Shown piece after piece: positions 1-7,310 of a DNA stretch of 14,988 nucleotides; positions within the stretch are counted from its first letter, which is position 1; each line of letters opens with the position of its first letter. The translations under genes were made by a program, and so were the position numbers. Origin of the DNA: Cellvibrionales bacterium UBA2618 (GTDB lineage: Bacteria; Pseudomonadota; Gammaproteobacteria; Pseudomonadales; Porticoccaceae); assembly GCA_002339165.1 (NCBI GenBank), contig DDJS01000023.1, forward strand, positions 1,293 through 16,280, given 5' to 3'. The notes beneath the pieces were generated by a model, which worked only from the letters and a program-made list of their open reading frames with translations, was not told the DNA's origin and made no database searches.

Positions 1-45
1 GAAAGCCCATTTAACGTCTTGAAGAGCTTCAAGACCCGAACATAA
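1..45 (+). CDS. yceD: YceD (DUF177) C-terminal fragment
   Basis: Only the last 14 codons and the TAA stop are in the window, reading ESPFNVLKSFKTRT. The PF-x-VL-x-S-x-K ending matches the usual C-terminus of YceD (DUF177), a small protein linked to 23S rRNA accumulation and normally encoded just before rpmF. The call rests on this short tail plus the rpmF neighbour 25 bp downstream. The codons contain a perfect 9-bp inverted repeat, listed separately. Confidence 0.75.
   Translation, partial: ESPFNVLKSFKTRT
16..35. repeat. Perfect 9-bp inverted repeat in the yceD tail
   Basis: GTCTTGAAG and CTTCAAGAC are exact reverse complements separated by AG. As RNA this would fold into an 8-bp stem with a four-base loop; as DNA it resembles a dimeric-regulator site. 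It lies in codons of yceD about 35 bp before the rpmF start. No U-tract follows, so it is not an intrinsic terminator. Its function is unknown. Confidence 0.6.
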
Positions 46-70
46 CGATCAATCGACCTAGGAGTCCATT

Positions 71-250
71 ATGGCGGTTCAGAAAAGTCGCAAAACACGT
101 TCCAAGCGAGGCATGCGCCGTTCACACGATTCTCTCGCGGCACCGACCATATCGACTGATGAAGTCACCGGAGAAAAGCATCTTCGGCACAACATTACTG
201 CCGATGGTTTCTATCGCGGCAAAAAAGTGGTTGAAGTCTCCGCTGACTAA
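71..250 (+). CDS. rpmF: 50S ribosomal protein L32
   Basis: This 59-residue protein opens MAVQKSRKTRSKRGMRRSHD, the near-invariant basic N-terminus of bacterial L32, and continues with GEKHLRHNITADGFYRGKKV, also family-typical. L32 is a structural component of the large ribosomal subunit. There is no cysteine, so this is the zinc-independent form. The ATG is preceded by AGGAG at 60-64. The gene sits in its classical place between yceD and plsX, which links ribosome synthesis to phospholipid synthesis in many proteobacteria. The TAA stop overlaps an ATG (250-252) that opens a five-codon minigene ending on the plsX start. Confidence 0.97.
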   Translation: MAVQKSRKTRSKRGMRRSHDSLAAPTISTDEVTGEKHLRHNITADGFYRGKKVVEVSAD

Positions 251-263
251 TGCGGTTTGATCT

Positions 264-1256
264 TTGATCAGTAGGGTAAAAATAGCCGTCGATGCTATGG
301 GCGGCGATGCTGGGGTAGCGGTTACGGTCGCCGCTGTCGGCGATATCATGCGCGATCATCCATGCATCGAGGTGCAATTGTTCGTGAGTGAGGGGGTCCT
401 TGGCGGCTATCTCAATATGCCTGCTTTGCGCTCCGTCGCCGACCGGTTGTCTTCAGTTATCTGCGGGCCGCAGGTTGAAAACGACGATAAACCGTCGGTC
501 GCAGTGCGCTCAAAAATCCAATCTTCGATGGCACGGGCGATTGCAGCAGTTGCTAGCGGTGATGCAGACGCTTGCGTTAGCGCTGGCAATACCGGGGCGC
601 TCATGGGCTTTGGTATAAAACTTTTAAAAACTATTCCCGGCGTTTCTAGGCCAGCCATTTGCGGCAGTATACCGACGCTCAAAGGCACAGCCCTGGTGCT
701 CGATTTGGGTGCCAATGTGGATTGCTCTGCGGTGCAACTTCATCAGTTCGCGCATTTGGGCAGTCGTAGCGCGCAGTGCATAAATGGTGTCGAAAACCCG
801 CGGGTTAAATTGTTAAACGTCGGCTCCGAGGTGAACAAAGGGCCGCAGTTTATTCAGGATGCGGCGCAGCTCTTAAGTCGCGATAAAGGGCTTAATTACT
901 GTGGTTATATCGAGGCAGATCAATTGTTTGTTGGCGATGCCGACGTTGTGGTGTGTGATGGCATGTCGGGGAATGTTGCGCTCAAAGCTAGCGAGGGAGC
1001 GGCTGCGCTGATCGGCGATGTGTACCGTGCCGAGATTCAGCGCAACTGGCTCTCGCGCTTGAGCGCAGCATTAGCTGCGCGTTCCGATGCTGGTATCAGC
1101 GAGCGCGTCAATCCGGCAAAGTACAATGGTGCCTGTTTATTGGGGCTGCGTGGTGTGGTGATCAAAAGCCATGGTTCGGCAACCCGAGACGCCTTTTATC
1201 AGGCGCTCAACATTGCTCGACACGCCAAATCGCAGAGCTTGCCGCTGGATCTCTAA
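264..1256 (+). CDS. plsX: Phosphate acyltransferase PlsX
   Basis: PlsX converts acyl-ACP to acyl-phosphate, feeding PlsY in the first step of phospholipid synthesis; it is a peripheral membrane enzyme. The 330-residue protein has the family landmarks in order: DAMGGD (10-15), DDKPSVAVRSK, SAGNTGALMG, LDLGANVDC, NVGSEVNKG, CDGMSGNVALK and NGACLLGLRGVVIKSHGSA near the C-terminus. Length is usual for the family. The start is TTG at 264: an in-frame TGA lies at 258-260 and the next in-frame ATG (297) would cut into DAMGGD, so TTG is effectively forced. No good Shine-Dalgarno sequence is visible, which suggests translation coupled to rpmF 13 bp upstream. fabH, which follows plsX in Escherichia, is absent, as in Pseudomonas. 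Confidence 0.96.
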   Translation: MISRVKIAVDAMGGDAGVAVTVAAVGDIMRDHPCIEVQLFVSEGVLGGYLNMPALRSVADRLSSVICGPQVENDDKPSVAVRSKIQSSMARAIAAVASGDADACVSAGNTGALMGFGIKLLKTIPGVSRPAICGSIPTLKGTALVLDLGANVDCSAVQLHQFAHLGSRSAQCINGVENPRVKLLNVGSEVNKGPQFIQDAAQLLSRDKGLNYCGYIEADQLFVGDADVVVCDGMSGNVALKASEGAAALIGDVYRAEIQRNWLSRLSAALAARSDAGISERVNPAKYNGACLLGLRGVVIKSHGSATRDAFYQALNIARHAKSQSLPLDL

Positions 1257-1308
1257 TCGTTAATAACGGTGTAGCCGACAAAACCAACATCTAATCAGGA
1301 GATATAGC

Positions 1309-2259
1309 ATGGCGAATCTAGGATTTGTTTTTCCCGGTCAAGGATCGCAAAAAATTGGCATGCTCAGCGACTACTCGGACGAGCTTGTGGTGCGCGATTG
1401 TCTCGCAGAGGCGTCAGATTGCGTTGGCTATGATGTCTGGAGCATGATTCAAAACGGCACCCAAGAAACGATTACTCAAACCCAGCGAACGCAACCGATT
1501 TTGTTGAGCTGCAGCGTGGCGCTTTGGCGTCTGTGGCAGCATCGGGGCGGGGCGACACCCGAATTTTTGGCCGGCCATAGTCTCGGCGAGTGGTCGGCAT
1601 TGGTGTGCGCTGGCGCAGTGGCGTTTGACGACGCGGTGACCATTGTCGAGGCGCGGGGTCGGTTAATGCAAAGTGCTGTGCCGGTCGGTGAGGGCGCGAT
1701 GGCGGCTATTTTAGGCTTGCCAGATGAGCAAATAGTCGAGTTGTGCCATCGGGCACAAGACGGTGATGAAGTCACCGCAGTCAATTTTAACGCGCCCGGT
1801 CAAGTGGTTATCGCCGGCAGCGTTGCTGGGGTCGAGCGAGCCATAGAACTGTGTAAGGCGGCCGGTGCCAAGCGCGCGATGCCAGTGCCGGTAAGTGCGC
1901 CGTTTCACACACGGATGATGCAATCGGCCTCCGAGGGATTGGCTGAACGTCTAGAGCGCACGACCTTTGAATCGCCGGCTATTCCGGTGGTGCACAACGT
2001 TCACGCGCAGGTCGAGGCCGATGGCTCAAAAATCCGCCAATTGATGCTCGAACAAATCTATAAACCAGTTTGCTGGGTGGCCTGTATTGAACGACTTAGA
2101 CTTTTTGGGGTCGATAGTTTGGTGGAGTGCGGTCCCGGAAGAGTATTGAATGGCTTGGCGAAACGGATTGATAAAGATTTAAACCTATTTGCGACAGACG
2201 AAAAACACCGTTTTGACAGCGCCCTTGGGACGCTAAAAAATAAAGGTACCCGCGTATGA
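1309..2259 (+). CDS. fabD: Malonyl-CoA:ACP transacylase FabD
   Basis: FabD transfers malonyl from CoA to acyl carrier protein, supplying the extender unit for fatty-acid synthesis in the cytosol. The 316-residue protein starts with FVFPGQGSQ (7-15). It carries the nucleophile elbow GHSLGEW with Ser91, the substrate-binding Arg116 in EARGRLMQ, and the catalytic histidine in VSAPFHTRM (His200); spacing matches Escherichia FabD (Ser92, Arg117, His201). The usual tyrosine after GHSLGE is tryptophan, a conservative change. AGGAG at 1297-1301 supports the ATG. The gene ends in an ATGA overlap with fabG, so the two are translationally coupled. Its substrate ACP is encoded just downstream. Confidence 0.97.
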   Translation: MANLGFVFPGQGSQKIGMLSDYSDELVVRDCLAEASDCVGYDVWSMIQNGTQETITQTQRTQPILLSCSVALWRLWQHRGGATPEFLAGHSLGEWSALVCAGAVAFDDAVTIVEARGRLMQSAVPVGEGAMAAILGLPDEQIVELCHRAQDGDEVTAVNFNAPGQVVIAGSVAGVERAIELCKAAGAKRAMPVPVSAPFHTRMMQSASEGLAERLERTTFESPAIPVVHNVHAQVEADGSKIRQLMLEQIYKPVCWVACIERLRLFGVDSLVECGPGRVLNGLAKRIDKDLNLFATDEKHRFDSALGTLKNKGTRV

Positions 2260-2999
2260 CTGAAAAATCTAAGCTTGCCTTGATCACCGGCGCAAGTCGT
2301 GGCATAGGCGCTGCTATTGCCGAGAGTCTCGGCGCATCCAACTACCGCGTCATCGGCACCGCCACCACTGAAGCGGGGGCATCGGATATCTCTGCGCGCT
2401 TCGCTGCCAAGGGCATCGATGGCTGCGGGATGTGTTTGGATGTCACCGACAGCAATTCGCTGGCGGCGGTGATCGCTCGCATCAACGCCGACTATGGGGC
2501 TGTTGACGTTCTGGTTAATAATGCCGGAATCACCCGCGACAACATTATTATGCGCATGAAGGAAGACGATTGGATGGACGTTATCGACACCAATCTTAAC
2601 GCTGTGTTTCGCCTCACTAAAGCGTGCGTTAGGGGGATGACTAAGCAACGTTGGGGGCGAATTATCACGATTAGTTCGGTGGTGGGTTCCATGGGTAACG
2701 CAGGACAGTGTAACTACTCGGCGACCAAGGCCGGCGTAGCCGGTTTTTCGCGGGCACTGGCGAAGGAGCTGGGCTCGCGCAATATCACCGTCAATACCGT
2801 CGCCCCAGGATTTATTGATACAGATATGACCAGAGGGCTATCCGACAATAATCGCGAGGCTATGTTGGCGCAAATTCCACTGGCTCGCCTGGGTTCTGCA
2901 AATGAGATCGCAGGCGTAGTTAAGTTCCTTGTAAGCGACGCTGCGGCGTACATTACCGGCGAAACACTGCACGTTAATGGCGGTATGTACATGGGTTAA
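2256..2999 (+). CDS. fabG: 3-oxoacyl-ACP reductase FabG
   Basis: FabG is the NADPH-dependent ketoreductase of the fatty-acid elongation cycle, acting on beta-ketoacyl-ACP. The 247-residue short-chain dehydrogenase has the cofactor loop TGASRGIG (11-18), NNAG (88-91) and the catalytic triad Ser141, Tyr154 and Lys158 in SSVVGSMGNAGQCNYSATK. The PGFIDTDMT and ITGETLHVNGGMYM segments near the C-terminus are typical of true FabG rather than other SDRs. The start ATG overlaps the fabD stop by four bases. The position between fabD and acpP agrees with the housekeeping role. Confidence 0.96.
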   Translation: MTEKSKLALITGASRGIGAAIAESLGASNYRVIGTATTEAGASDISARFAAKGIDGCGMCLDVTDSNSLAAVIARINADYGAVDVLVNNAGITRDNIIMRMKEDDWMDVIDTNLNAVFRLTKACVRGMTKQRWGRIITISSVVGSMGNAGQCNYSATKAGVAGFSRALAKELGSRNITVNTVAPGFIDTDMTRGLSDNNREAMLAQIPLARLGSANEIAGVVKFLVSDAAAYITGETLHVNGGMYMG

Positions 3000-3041
3000 A
3001 CTGCTGTTTGTTATGTGTTTTACGTGTTTGTTTAATCATAG

Positions 3042-3070
3042 TTAGCTTTTCTTTGATTGTAGGGTAAAAT
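3042..3070 (+). promoter_or_regulatory. Candidate acpP promoter P1
   Basis: TTAGCT (3042-3047), a 17-bp spacer and TAAAAT (3065-3070, five of six consensus bases) resemble a sigma-70 promoter. The bases after the -10 element are GCGCGTCCCG, a GC-rich discriminator of the kind known at ppGpp/DksA-repressed promoters. A separate promoter in the fabG-acpP gap is known in Escherichia and would allow high ACP output. The -35 match is poor, so this is a prediction from sequence only. Confidence 0.4.
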
Positions 3071-3098
3071 GCGCGTCCCGTACCTCGGGTTTTAGGCA

Positions 3099-3127
3099 TC
3101 GAACGCGTTAAGTCGCAGTAGTAAAAT
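3099..3127 (+). promoter_or_regulatory. Candidate acpP promoter P2
   Basis: A second GTAAAAT copy gives a -10-like TAAAAT at 3122-3127, with a weak TCGAAC 17 bp upstream (3099-3104). Transcription from here would give a leader of roughly 25 bases containing the AGGAG at 3144-3148. It is an alternative or addition to P1. Confidence 0.25.
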
Positions 3128-3158
3128 ATAAGAGATCCTTATTAGGAGTGGTAGAGAT

Positions 3159-3392
3159 ATGAGTAGCATTGAAAAACGTGTTATCAAGATGGTGGCAGAA
3201 CAACTCGGCGTGAAAGAGGAAGACGTACAGACAACCTCATCATTTGTCGAGGACCTCGGCGCAGATTCACTGGACACAGTCGAGCTGATTATGGCATTAG
3301 AAGAGGAATTCGATGCTGAGATACCCGACGAAGATGCAGAAAAAATCGCTACTGTAAACGATGCAATCAGCTATATTACTGCAAACGGCTAA
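3159..3392 (+). CDS. acpP: Acyl carrier protein
   Basis: ACP is the small acidic carrier that holds growing acyl chains on a 4'-phosphopantetheine arm. The 77-residue protein has the attachment motif GADSLDTVELIM with Ser37 as the modified residue, and is strongly acidic throughout helix II and the C-terminal half, as the family requires. AGGAG at 3144-3148 precedes the ATG by ten bases. It stands between a 159-bp gap with promoter-like elements and a strong intrinsic terminator, so it can be expressed as its own abundant short transcript besides read-through from fabG. fabF, its usual downstream partner, is missing here. Confidence 0.98.
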   Translation: MSSIEKRVIKMVAEQLGVKEEDVQTTSSFVEDLGADSLDTVELIMALEEEFDAEIPDEDAEKIATVNDAISYITANG

Positions 3393-3406
3393 GCGAATTT
3401 AGTATT

Positions 3407-3435
3407 AAAAACCGCTCCAAGAGGGCGGTTTTTTT
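3407..3435 (+). terminator. Intrinsic terminator after acpP
   Basis: AAAAACCGC (3407-3415) pairs with GCGGTTTTT starting at 3425; T-G and C-G pairs extend the stem inward to a CAAGA loop, and a run of seven T follows (3429-3435). It begins 15 bp after the acpP stop and ends 28 bp before pabC. It should terminate most acpP transcripts and reduce read-through into pabC-mltG-tmk-holB. Confidence 0.88.
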
Positions 3436-3463
3436 ATGGCTCGTATTTAGAGGTATTGGCCCT

Positions 3464-4318
3464 ATGGGTGATCACACGATCCTGTCGATGGTTGACGGTG
3501 AGTTGTCAGCCAACGTCTCGCCAGATGATCGAGGGTTAGCCTATGGGCATGGCCTGTTTGAAACAATGCGTTTGTCTGCTGGCGCAATCCCACTGCAAGA
3601 TCGTCACCTAGCTCGTTTGCTAAGAGATGCCGAGCGCTTGTCCCTCCCCGTTGTCCGCGCCGCTGTGAATAGCGACATGGAGCGTTTTAGTGCCCACTTA
3701 AAACGAGTGGGTATAACCGATGGGGTGGTTAAACTGATCATCACAGCGGGTTCCGGAGGTCGCGGTTACCGCACCCCCGAAGCATTGACGACGCGTTGCA
3801 TACTGCAATATAGCGTACTTCCCAACGATGTTGCGGTACTCGCTCGGACCGGAGCGCGACTTTATCAATGCGAGTATCGACTGCCTGCTAATACCACGCT
3901 GGCTGGGATTAAACACCTCAATCGACTCGATCAAATTCTGGCGCGCAACGAGTGGCGGGATGAGTACGATGATGGATTGATGCTCGATCAGAAAAATTTA
4001 CTGGTCGAAACCACCTGCGCCAACGTGTTTGTCAGGATGGAGGATGAGTGGTTGACGCCGCGTTTAGAGCGCGCCGGAATCGACGGAATTTTACGCGCGT
4101 TCATCCTTAACCACTTGGCGCCGAGTAATAATCTGAGGGTCCGCGAATGCGATTTGCACATCGGAGACGTGGCAAGTTGTTCAGAGTGGTTTCTATGCAA
4201 TTCAGTGCGTGGTATTGTCCCCATTATCGAACTCTCGGGTGTTCGGCAATGGCCGGTGGGGGACGACACGCTTCGTTTTAGTCACGCGCTCGGTACACTT
4301 TATCCATGTTACTTGTAA
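3464..4318 (+). CDS. pabC: Aminodeoxychorismate lyase PabC
   Basis: PabC is a PLP class-IV enzyme that splits 4-amino-4-deoxychorismate into p-aminobenzoate and pyruvate for folate synthesis. The 284-residue protein has DRGLAYGHGLFET near the N-terminus, GSGGRGY (96-102), AGIKHLNRLDQILAR with the PLP-binding Lys150, the VET segment (181-183) and CNSVRGIVPI near the C-terminus. The AGIKHLNRL context fits PabC better than branched-chain or D-alanine aminotransferases. AGAGG at 3449-3453 supports the ATG; ATG 3488 is a less likely alternative. It overlaps mltG by 13 bp, an arrangement close to that of other gammaproteobacteria. Confidence 0.93.
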   Translation: MGDHTILSMVDGELSANVSPDDRGLAYGHGLFETMRLSAGAIPLQDRHLARLLRDAERLSLPVVRAAVNSDMERFSAHLKRVGITDGVVKLIITAGSGGRGYRTPEALTTRCILQYSVLPNDVAVLARTGARLYQCEYRLPANTTLAGIKHLNRLDQILARNEWRDEYDDGLMLDQKNLLVETTCANVFVRMEDEWLTPRLERAGIDGILRAFILNHLAPSNNLRVRECDLHIGDVASCSEWFLCNSVRGIVPIIELSGVRQWPVGDDTLRFSHALGTLYPCYL

Positions 4319-5442
4319 CCCGTACAATCCGCCTAATCAAAAACACCGGGCGGTTTATAAAACGCCAAGGCTTGCGAATTGTGCTGTTGTGCGCGCTAAT
4401 CGCCTGCGTCGTGCTCGCGGCAGCGGTAGGTGATGCTCATCGGCAGCTCGGTGTTCCGATCTCTCTTGCTGGATTGGCGAGCGCGGCAAGCACGGCGGAG
4501 GCTGCGCCCCTTTTAATGCCTATGCCGACGCGCTATCAATGGCCGATCGAAAAGGGCAGTTCGCTCAGTAGGGTAGTGCTTCAACTCGGTGACGCTGGCG
4601 TGATCGGATCGCCATTGGCGCTAAAAATCTATGCAAAAATTGTCGCTAAAACAACCATCCAAACCGGCTCTTATTGGCTTGAACCATCGGATACCGCACT
4701 GACGTTACTGGACAAATTTAATCGCGGTGAGGTGATCGTCAAGCGATTGACCTTCCCCGAAGGGTGGAGTTTTTTACAATGGCGCCAGCATCTAGAGGGC
4801 GTGCCGCAGTTCGCCGACAGCCGGGACCTGTCAGACGCTCAACTATTGCAGACTCTCGAGCTGGATATCAGTCATCCAGAGGGATGGTTCTTTCCAGATA
4901 CTTACAGCTATACCGGCAGTGATAGTATTGCCGACCTGCTGTTGCGGGCGCACCGAAAAATGCTCGACACGCTCGACAAGGCCTGGTCACTAAAAGCCAA
5001 AGATCTGCCCTATAGCTCGGCTTATGAAGCACTGATCATGGCTTCGATCGTGGAAAAAGAAACCGGACTGGCCGCGGAGCGAGCAGCGATTGCCGGCGTT
5101 TTTGTGCGGCGATTACGCCTTGGTATGCGCCTGCAAACCGATCCGACGGTGATCTATGGTCTTGGCAATCAGTTCAGCGGCAACTTACGCCGGTCGCACC
5201 TAAAGAAAAAAACCATATACAACACTTATGTCATCCGTGGTTTGCCGCCGACGCCCATCGCAATGCCGAGCGCCGCGGCGATTGACGCGGCGCTTCACCC
5301 GGCAGACGGTGACAGCTTATACTTTGTCGCGCGAGGCGACGGTGGGCATTATTTTTCGTCGAACTTAGAGCAACACAAGCGGGCGGTACGCAAATATCAG
5401 ATTTTTCGCCGTGCCAAAAATTATACCTCGACGCCGCAATAA
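4306..5442 (+). CDS. mltG: Endolytic murein transglycosylase MltG
   Basis: MltG is an inner-membrane lytic transglycosylase (YceG family) that cleaves nascent glycan strands and is thought to set their length. The 378-residue protein has a basic N-terminus, one hydrophobic anchor at about 25-42, an Ala-rich linker (about 57-68) and the YceG catalytic domain. The catalytic Glu is Glu250 in ASIVEKET; other landmarks are FPEGW (150-154), PEGWFFPDTY (191-200), LQTDPTVIYG (276-285), YNTYVIRGLPPTPIAMPS and YFVARGDGGHYFS. It is somewhat longer than the Escherichia protein (340), mostly through the linker. The start lies inside the 3' end of pabC, implying coupled translation. Confidence 0.95.
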   Translation: MLLVTRTIRLIKNTGRFIKRQGLRIVLLCALIACVVLAAAVGDAHRQLGVPISLAGLASAASTAEAAPLLMPMPTRYQWPIEKGSSLSRVVLQLGDAGVIGSPLALKIYAKIVAKTTIQTGSYWLEPSDTALTLLDKFNRGEVIVKRLTFPEGWSFLQWRQHLEGVPQFADSRDLSDAQLLQTLELDISHPEGWFFPDTYSYTGSDSIADLLLRAHRKMLDTLDKAWSLKAKDLPYSSAYEALIMASIVEKETGLAAERAAIAGVFVRRLRLGMRLQTDPTVIYGLGNQFSGNLRRSHLKKKTIYNTYVIRGLPPTPIAMPSAAAIDAALHPADGDSLYFVARGDGGHYFSSNLEQHKRAVRKYQIFRRAKNYTSTPQ

Positions 5443-5484
5443 GTTGCGCGCTTCGATCGGCCCATGTGCGACTACAGGACGGCT

Positions 5485-6132
5485 ATGAAAACGCATCAAA
5501 AACGCGGTATGTTGGTGACCATAGAGGGTACCGAAGGGGTGGGTAAAACCACCAATATCGACTTCGCCAAAAAATGGTTGGCGGCGCAAAATATCGAGGT
5601 AACAACGACCCGCGAACCCGGCGGGACGCCGTTTGCCGAACAGATTAGAGAGCTGTTGTTAGCGCCGCGGGACGAGTCGGTGGCCCCGCTGGCAGAGTTG
5701 TTAATGATGTTTGCCGGCCGCGCCCAACACTTACACCGATTGATCGAACCGACACTCAGCGCCGGTGGCTGGGTGATTTGCGATCGCTTTACCGATGCCA
5801 GCTATGCCTATCAAGGCGCCGGACGAGGCATAGACCGGCAGCTTATCGAACAGTTGGAGGCGATCGTGCAGCAGGGCTTGCAACCGGATTTAACGCTGAT
5901 TCTTGATATCCCTGTCGCAGAAGGTCTGAAGCGAGCCAGTGCGCGCAGCGAACCAGACCGCTTTGAGCGCGAGCAGGTGGCGTTCTTTGAACGCGTCCGC
6001 GGTTGTTATTTAGAGCGCGCTGAGCGAGAACCACTGCGCTGCGTGGTGATCGACGCGTCGCAATCGATTACCGCGGTGCAGGCGCAACTCGATCGCGCTC
6101 TCACGGCATTTTTGCAGCGATCTGAGCAATGA
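5485..6132 (+). CDS. tmk: Thymidylate kinase
   Basis: Tmk phosphorylates dTMP to dTDP, the committed kinase step to dTTP. Counting from ATG 5485 (215 residues), the P-loop GTEGVGKTT is at 15-23, REPGGT at 43-48, the DRF motif at 100-102, then SYAYQGAGRG, and the lid region RSEPDRFERE. I prefer ATG 5485 because AGGA (5476-5479) lies five bases before it and the protein then has the usual short lead before the first strand. In-frame ATG 5464 would add seven residues but lacks a good ribosome site. The stop overlaps holB by ATGA, the normal tmk-holB arrangement. Confidence 0.95.
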   Translation: MKTHQKRGMLVTIEGTEGVGKTTNIDFAKKWLAAQNIEVTTTREPGGTPFAEQIRELLLAPRDESVAPLAELLMMFAGRAQHLHRLIEPTLSAGGWVICDRFTDASYAYQGAGRGIDRQLIEQLEAIVQQGLQPDLTLILDIPVAEGLKRASARSEPDRFEREQVAFFERVRGCYLERAEREPLRCVVIDASQSITAVQAQLDRALTAFLQRSEQ

Positions 6133-7088
6133 GCGGATTGGCGCAACCGCTCGGTTGGCACGACCTGGTTTGGCAGCGTTTAATGTCTGCCTACCACCAC
6201 GATCGTTTGCCCCATGCGGTGCTGCTGAGTGGCGCGGTCGATACCGGCAAGCACATTTTTGCCAGCGCATTGGCGCAGCGGTTGTTGTGTGCCACCGAGG
6301 ACGGCAACGTCAGTTGCGGGCGCTGCAAAGGCTGTCAACTGAATAGCGCGGGCACGCACCCCGATCTAGCTATTTTGGCCCCGGAAGACGCAGGCAAAGC
6401 GATCGGTATCGACGATATTCGCAAGCTCGCTATGACAGTGTCAAAAACCGGCCAGCAAGGCGGTTGGAAGGTGGTCATTATTCTTCCCGCTGAATCGATG
6501 ACCGCAAGCGCTGCCAATGCGTTGTTAAAGACTCTAGAAGAGCCGCAAGGGCAAACGCTGATGATACTTGTCAGCCACGAATTGGGGCGCTTGCCGGCAA
6601 CCATTCGCAGTCGCTGCCAAAGGTACGTTTTACCGCAGCCGTCGACCGCAGAGGCACTCGCTTGGTTGCAGGTTACAAGCGTCAATAGTGACGCTGCATC
6701 GCAGGCGCTAAGCCTAGCGCAAGGTCGGCCATTGCTGGCGCGCCAGTATCTCGACGACGGATTGCTCGAACGTCACCGGCAGTTTGATAGTTGGCTAGAC
6801 GAGGTCGCCGCGGGTCGTCTAGCGCCCCTCGAGGCCGCGCAGCTATGTCAAAAACTAGATGCTATCGCGCTCGCCGATTGGTTTTTGCTCTACCTGCACG
6901 GCCGTCTTTGCGCGGACAGTAACAACCCATTTAATCGGGAAATTTTTACTTTTTACGATAAATTACGCAAGGTTCGTGGCTGGCTGGCGTCGGCGTCAAA
7001 CCCCAATTCGCAATTGATTTGGGAAGAGCTATTTTTTGACTGGTTGGCGCTGTCGAAAGCCTCGGCGCGGCGGGTCGCTGAGCGCTGA
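6129..7088 (+). CDS. holB: DNA polymerase III subunit delta'
   Basis: HolB is the delta' subunit of the clamp loader that places the beta sliding clamp on DNA. The 319-residue protein has an AAA+-like N-terminal half with zinc cysteines at 54, 63, 66 and 69 (CGRCKGC), the same pattern as Escherichia delta'. The Walker A position reads GAVDTGKH, with His in place of the Ser/Thr that follows Lys41, consistent with delta' not acting as an ATPase. The sensor-like NALLKTLEEP (130-139) and the conserved SRC (161-163) follow. The ATG overlaps the tmk stop. The pilZ and tatD genes that often follow holB in Pseudomonas are absent; a 222-bp gap follows instead. Confidence 0.93.
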   Translation: MSGLAQPLGWHDLVWQRLMSAYHHDRLPHAVLLSGAVDTGKHIFASALAQRLLCATEDGNVSCGRCKGCQLNSAGTHPDLAILAPEDAGKAIGIDDIRKLAMTVSKTGQQGGWKVVIILPAESMTASAANALLKTLEEPQGQTLMILVSHELGRLPATIRSRCQRYVLPQPSTAEALAWLQVTSVNSDAASQALSLAQGRPLLARQYLDDGLLERHRQFDSWLDEVAAGRLAPLEAAQLCQKLDAIALADWFLLYLHGRLCADSNNPFNREIFTFYDKLRKVRGWLASASNPNSQLIWEELFFDWLALSKASARRVAER

Positions 7089-7188
7089 ATGTTCGGCCAC
7101 TATCGACCGCGGACAACGCGCGTATTAGAATGGCCGGCGGAAGACGCTAGAGTGGCAAAACGTAGATCGTAAAAGGGCATCCGATTAC

Positions 7189-7238
7189 AACCGCCAAGCA
7201 TGCCGTTTAAAGGTCAAAAATAAACCGCCAAAGGCATG
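7189..7238. repeat. Repeated motif with inverted-repeat arms in the holB-gloC gap
   Basis: AACCGCCAAGCATG (7189-7202) recurs as AACCGCCAAAGGCATG (7223-7238), differing by two inserted bases. In addition CATGCC (7199-7204) pairs with GGCATG (7233-7238), and GTTTA (7205-7209) with TAAAC (7221-7225), so an imperfect hairpin with a seven-base bulge is possible. The whole 7089-7310 gap has no convincing gene and no strong promoter that I can see. AGGAG at about 7300-7304 serves the next gene. Confidence 0.45.
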
Positions 7239-7310
7239 TTCTAACCAAGCGCTGCCGTGCGTTTTACTTAGCTCTGCCGAGAGCGGTGCCCAATACACAA
7301 GGAGCGAACC

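Noticed and set aside
2058..2648. Long minus-strand open frame across fabD/fabG (196 codons)
   Set aside because: It is antisense to two certain genes, has no recognisable domain, and reflects codon bias of the plus strand.
6035..6060. Frameshift or fusion at tmk-holB
   Set aside because: Both proteins are full length with all motifs; the ATGA overlap is the normal coupled arrangement.
7089..7172. 27-codon reading frame after holB starting ATG 7089
   Set aside because: No ribosome site, Arg-rich sequence without recognisable features, and short enough to be chance.
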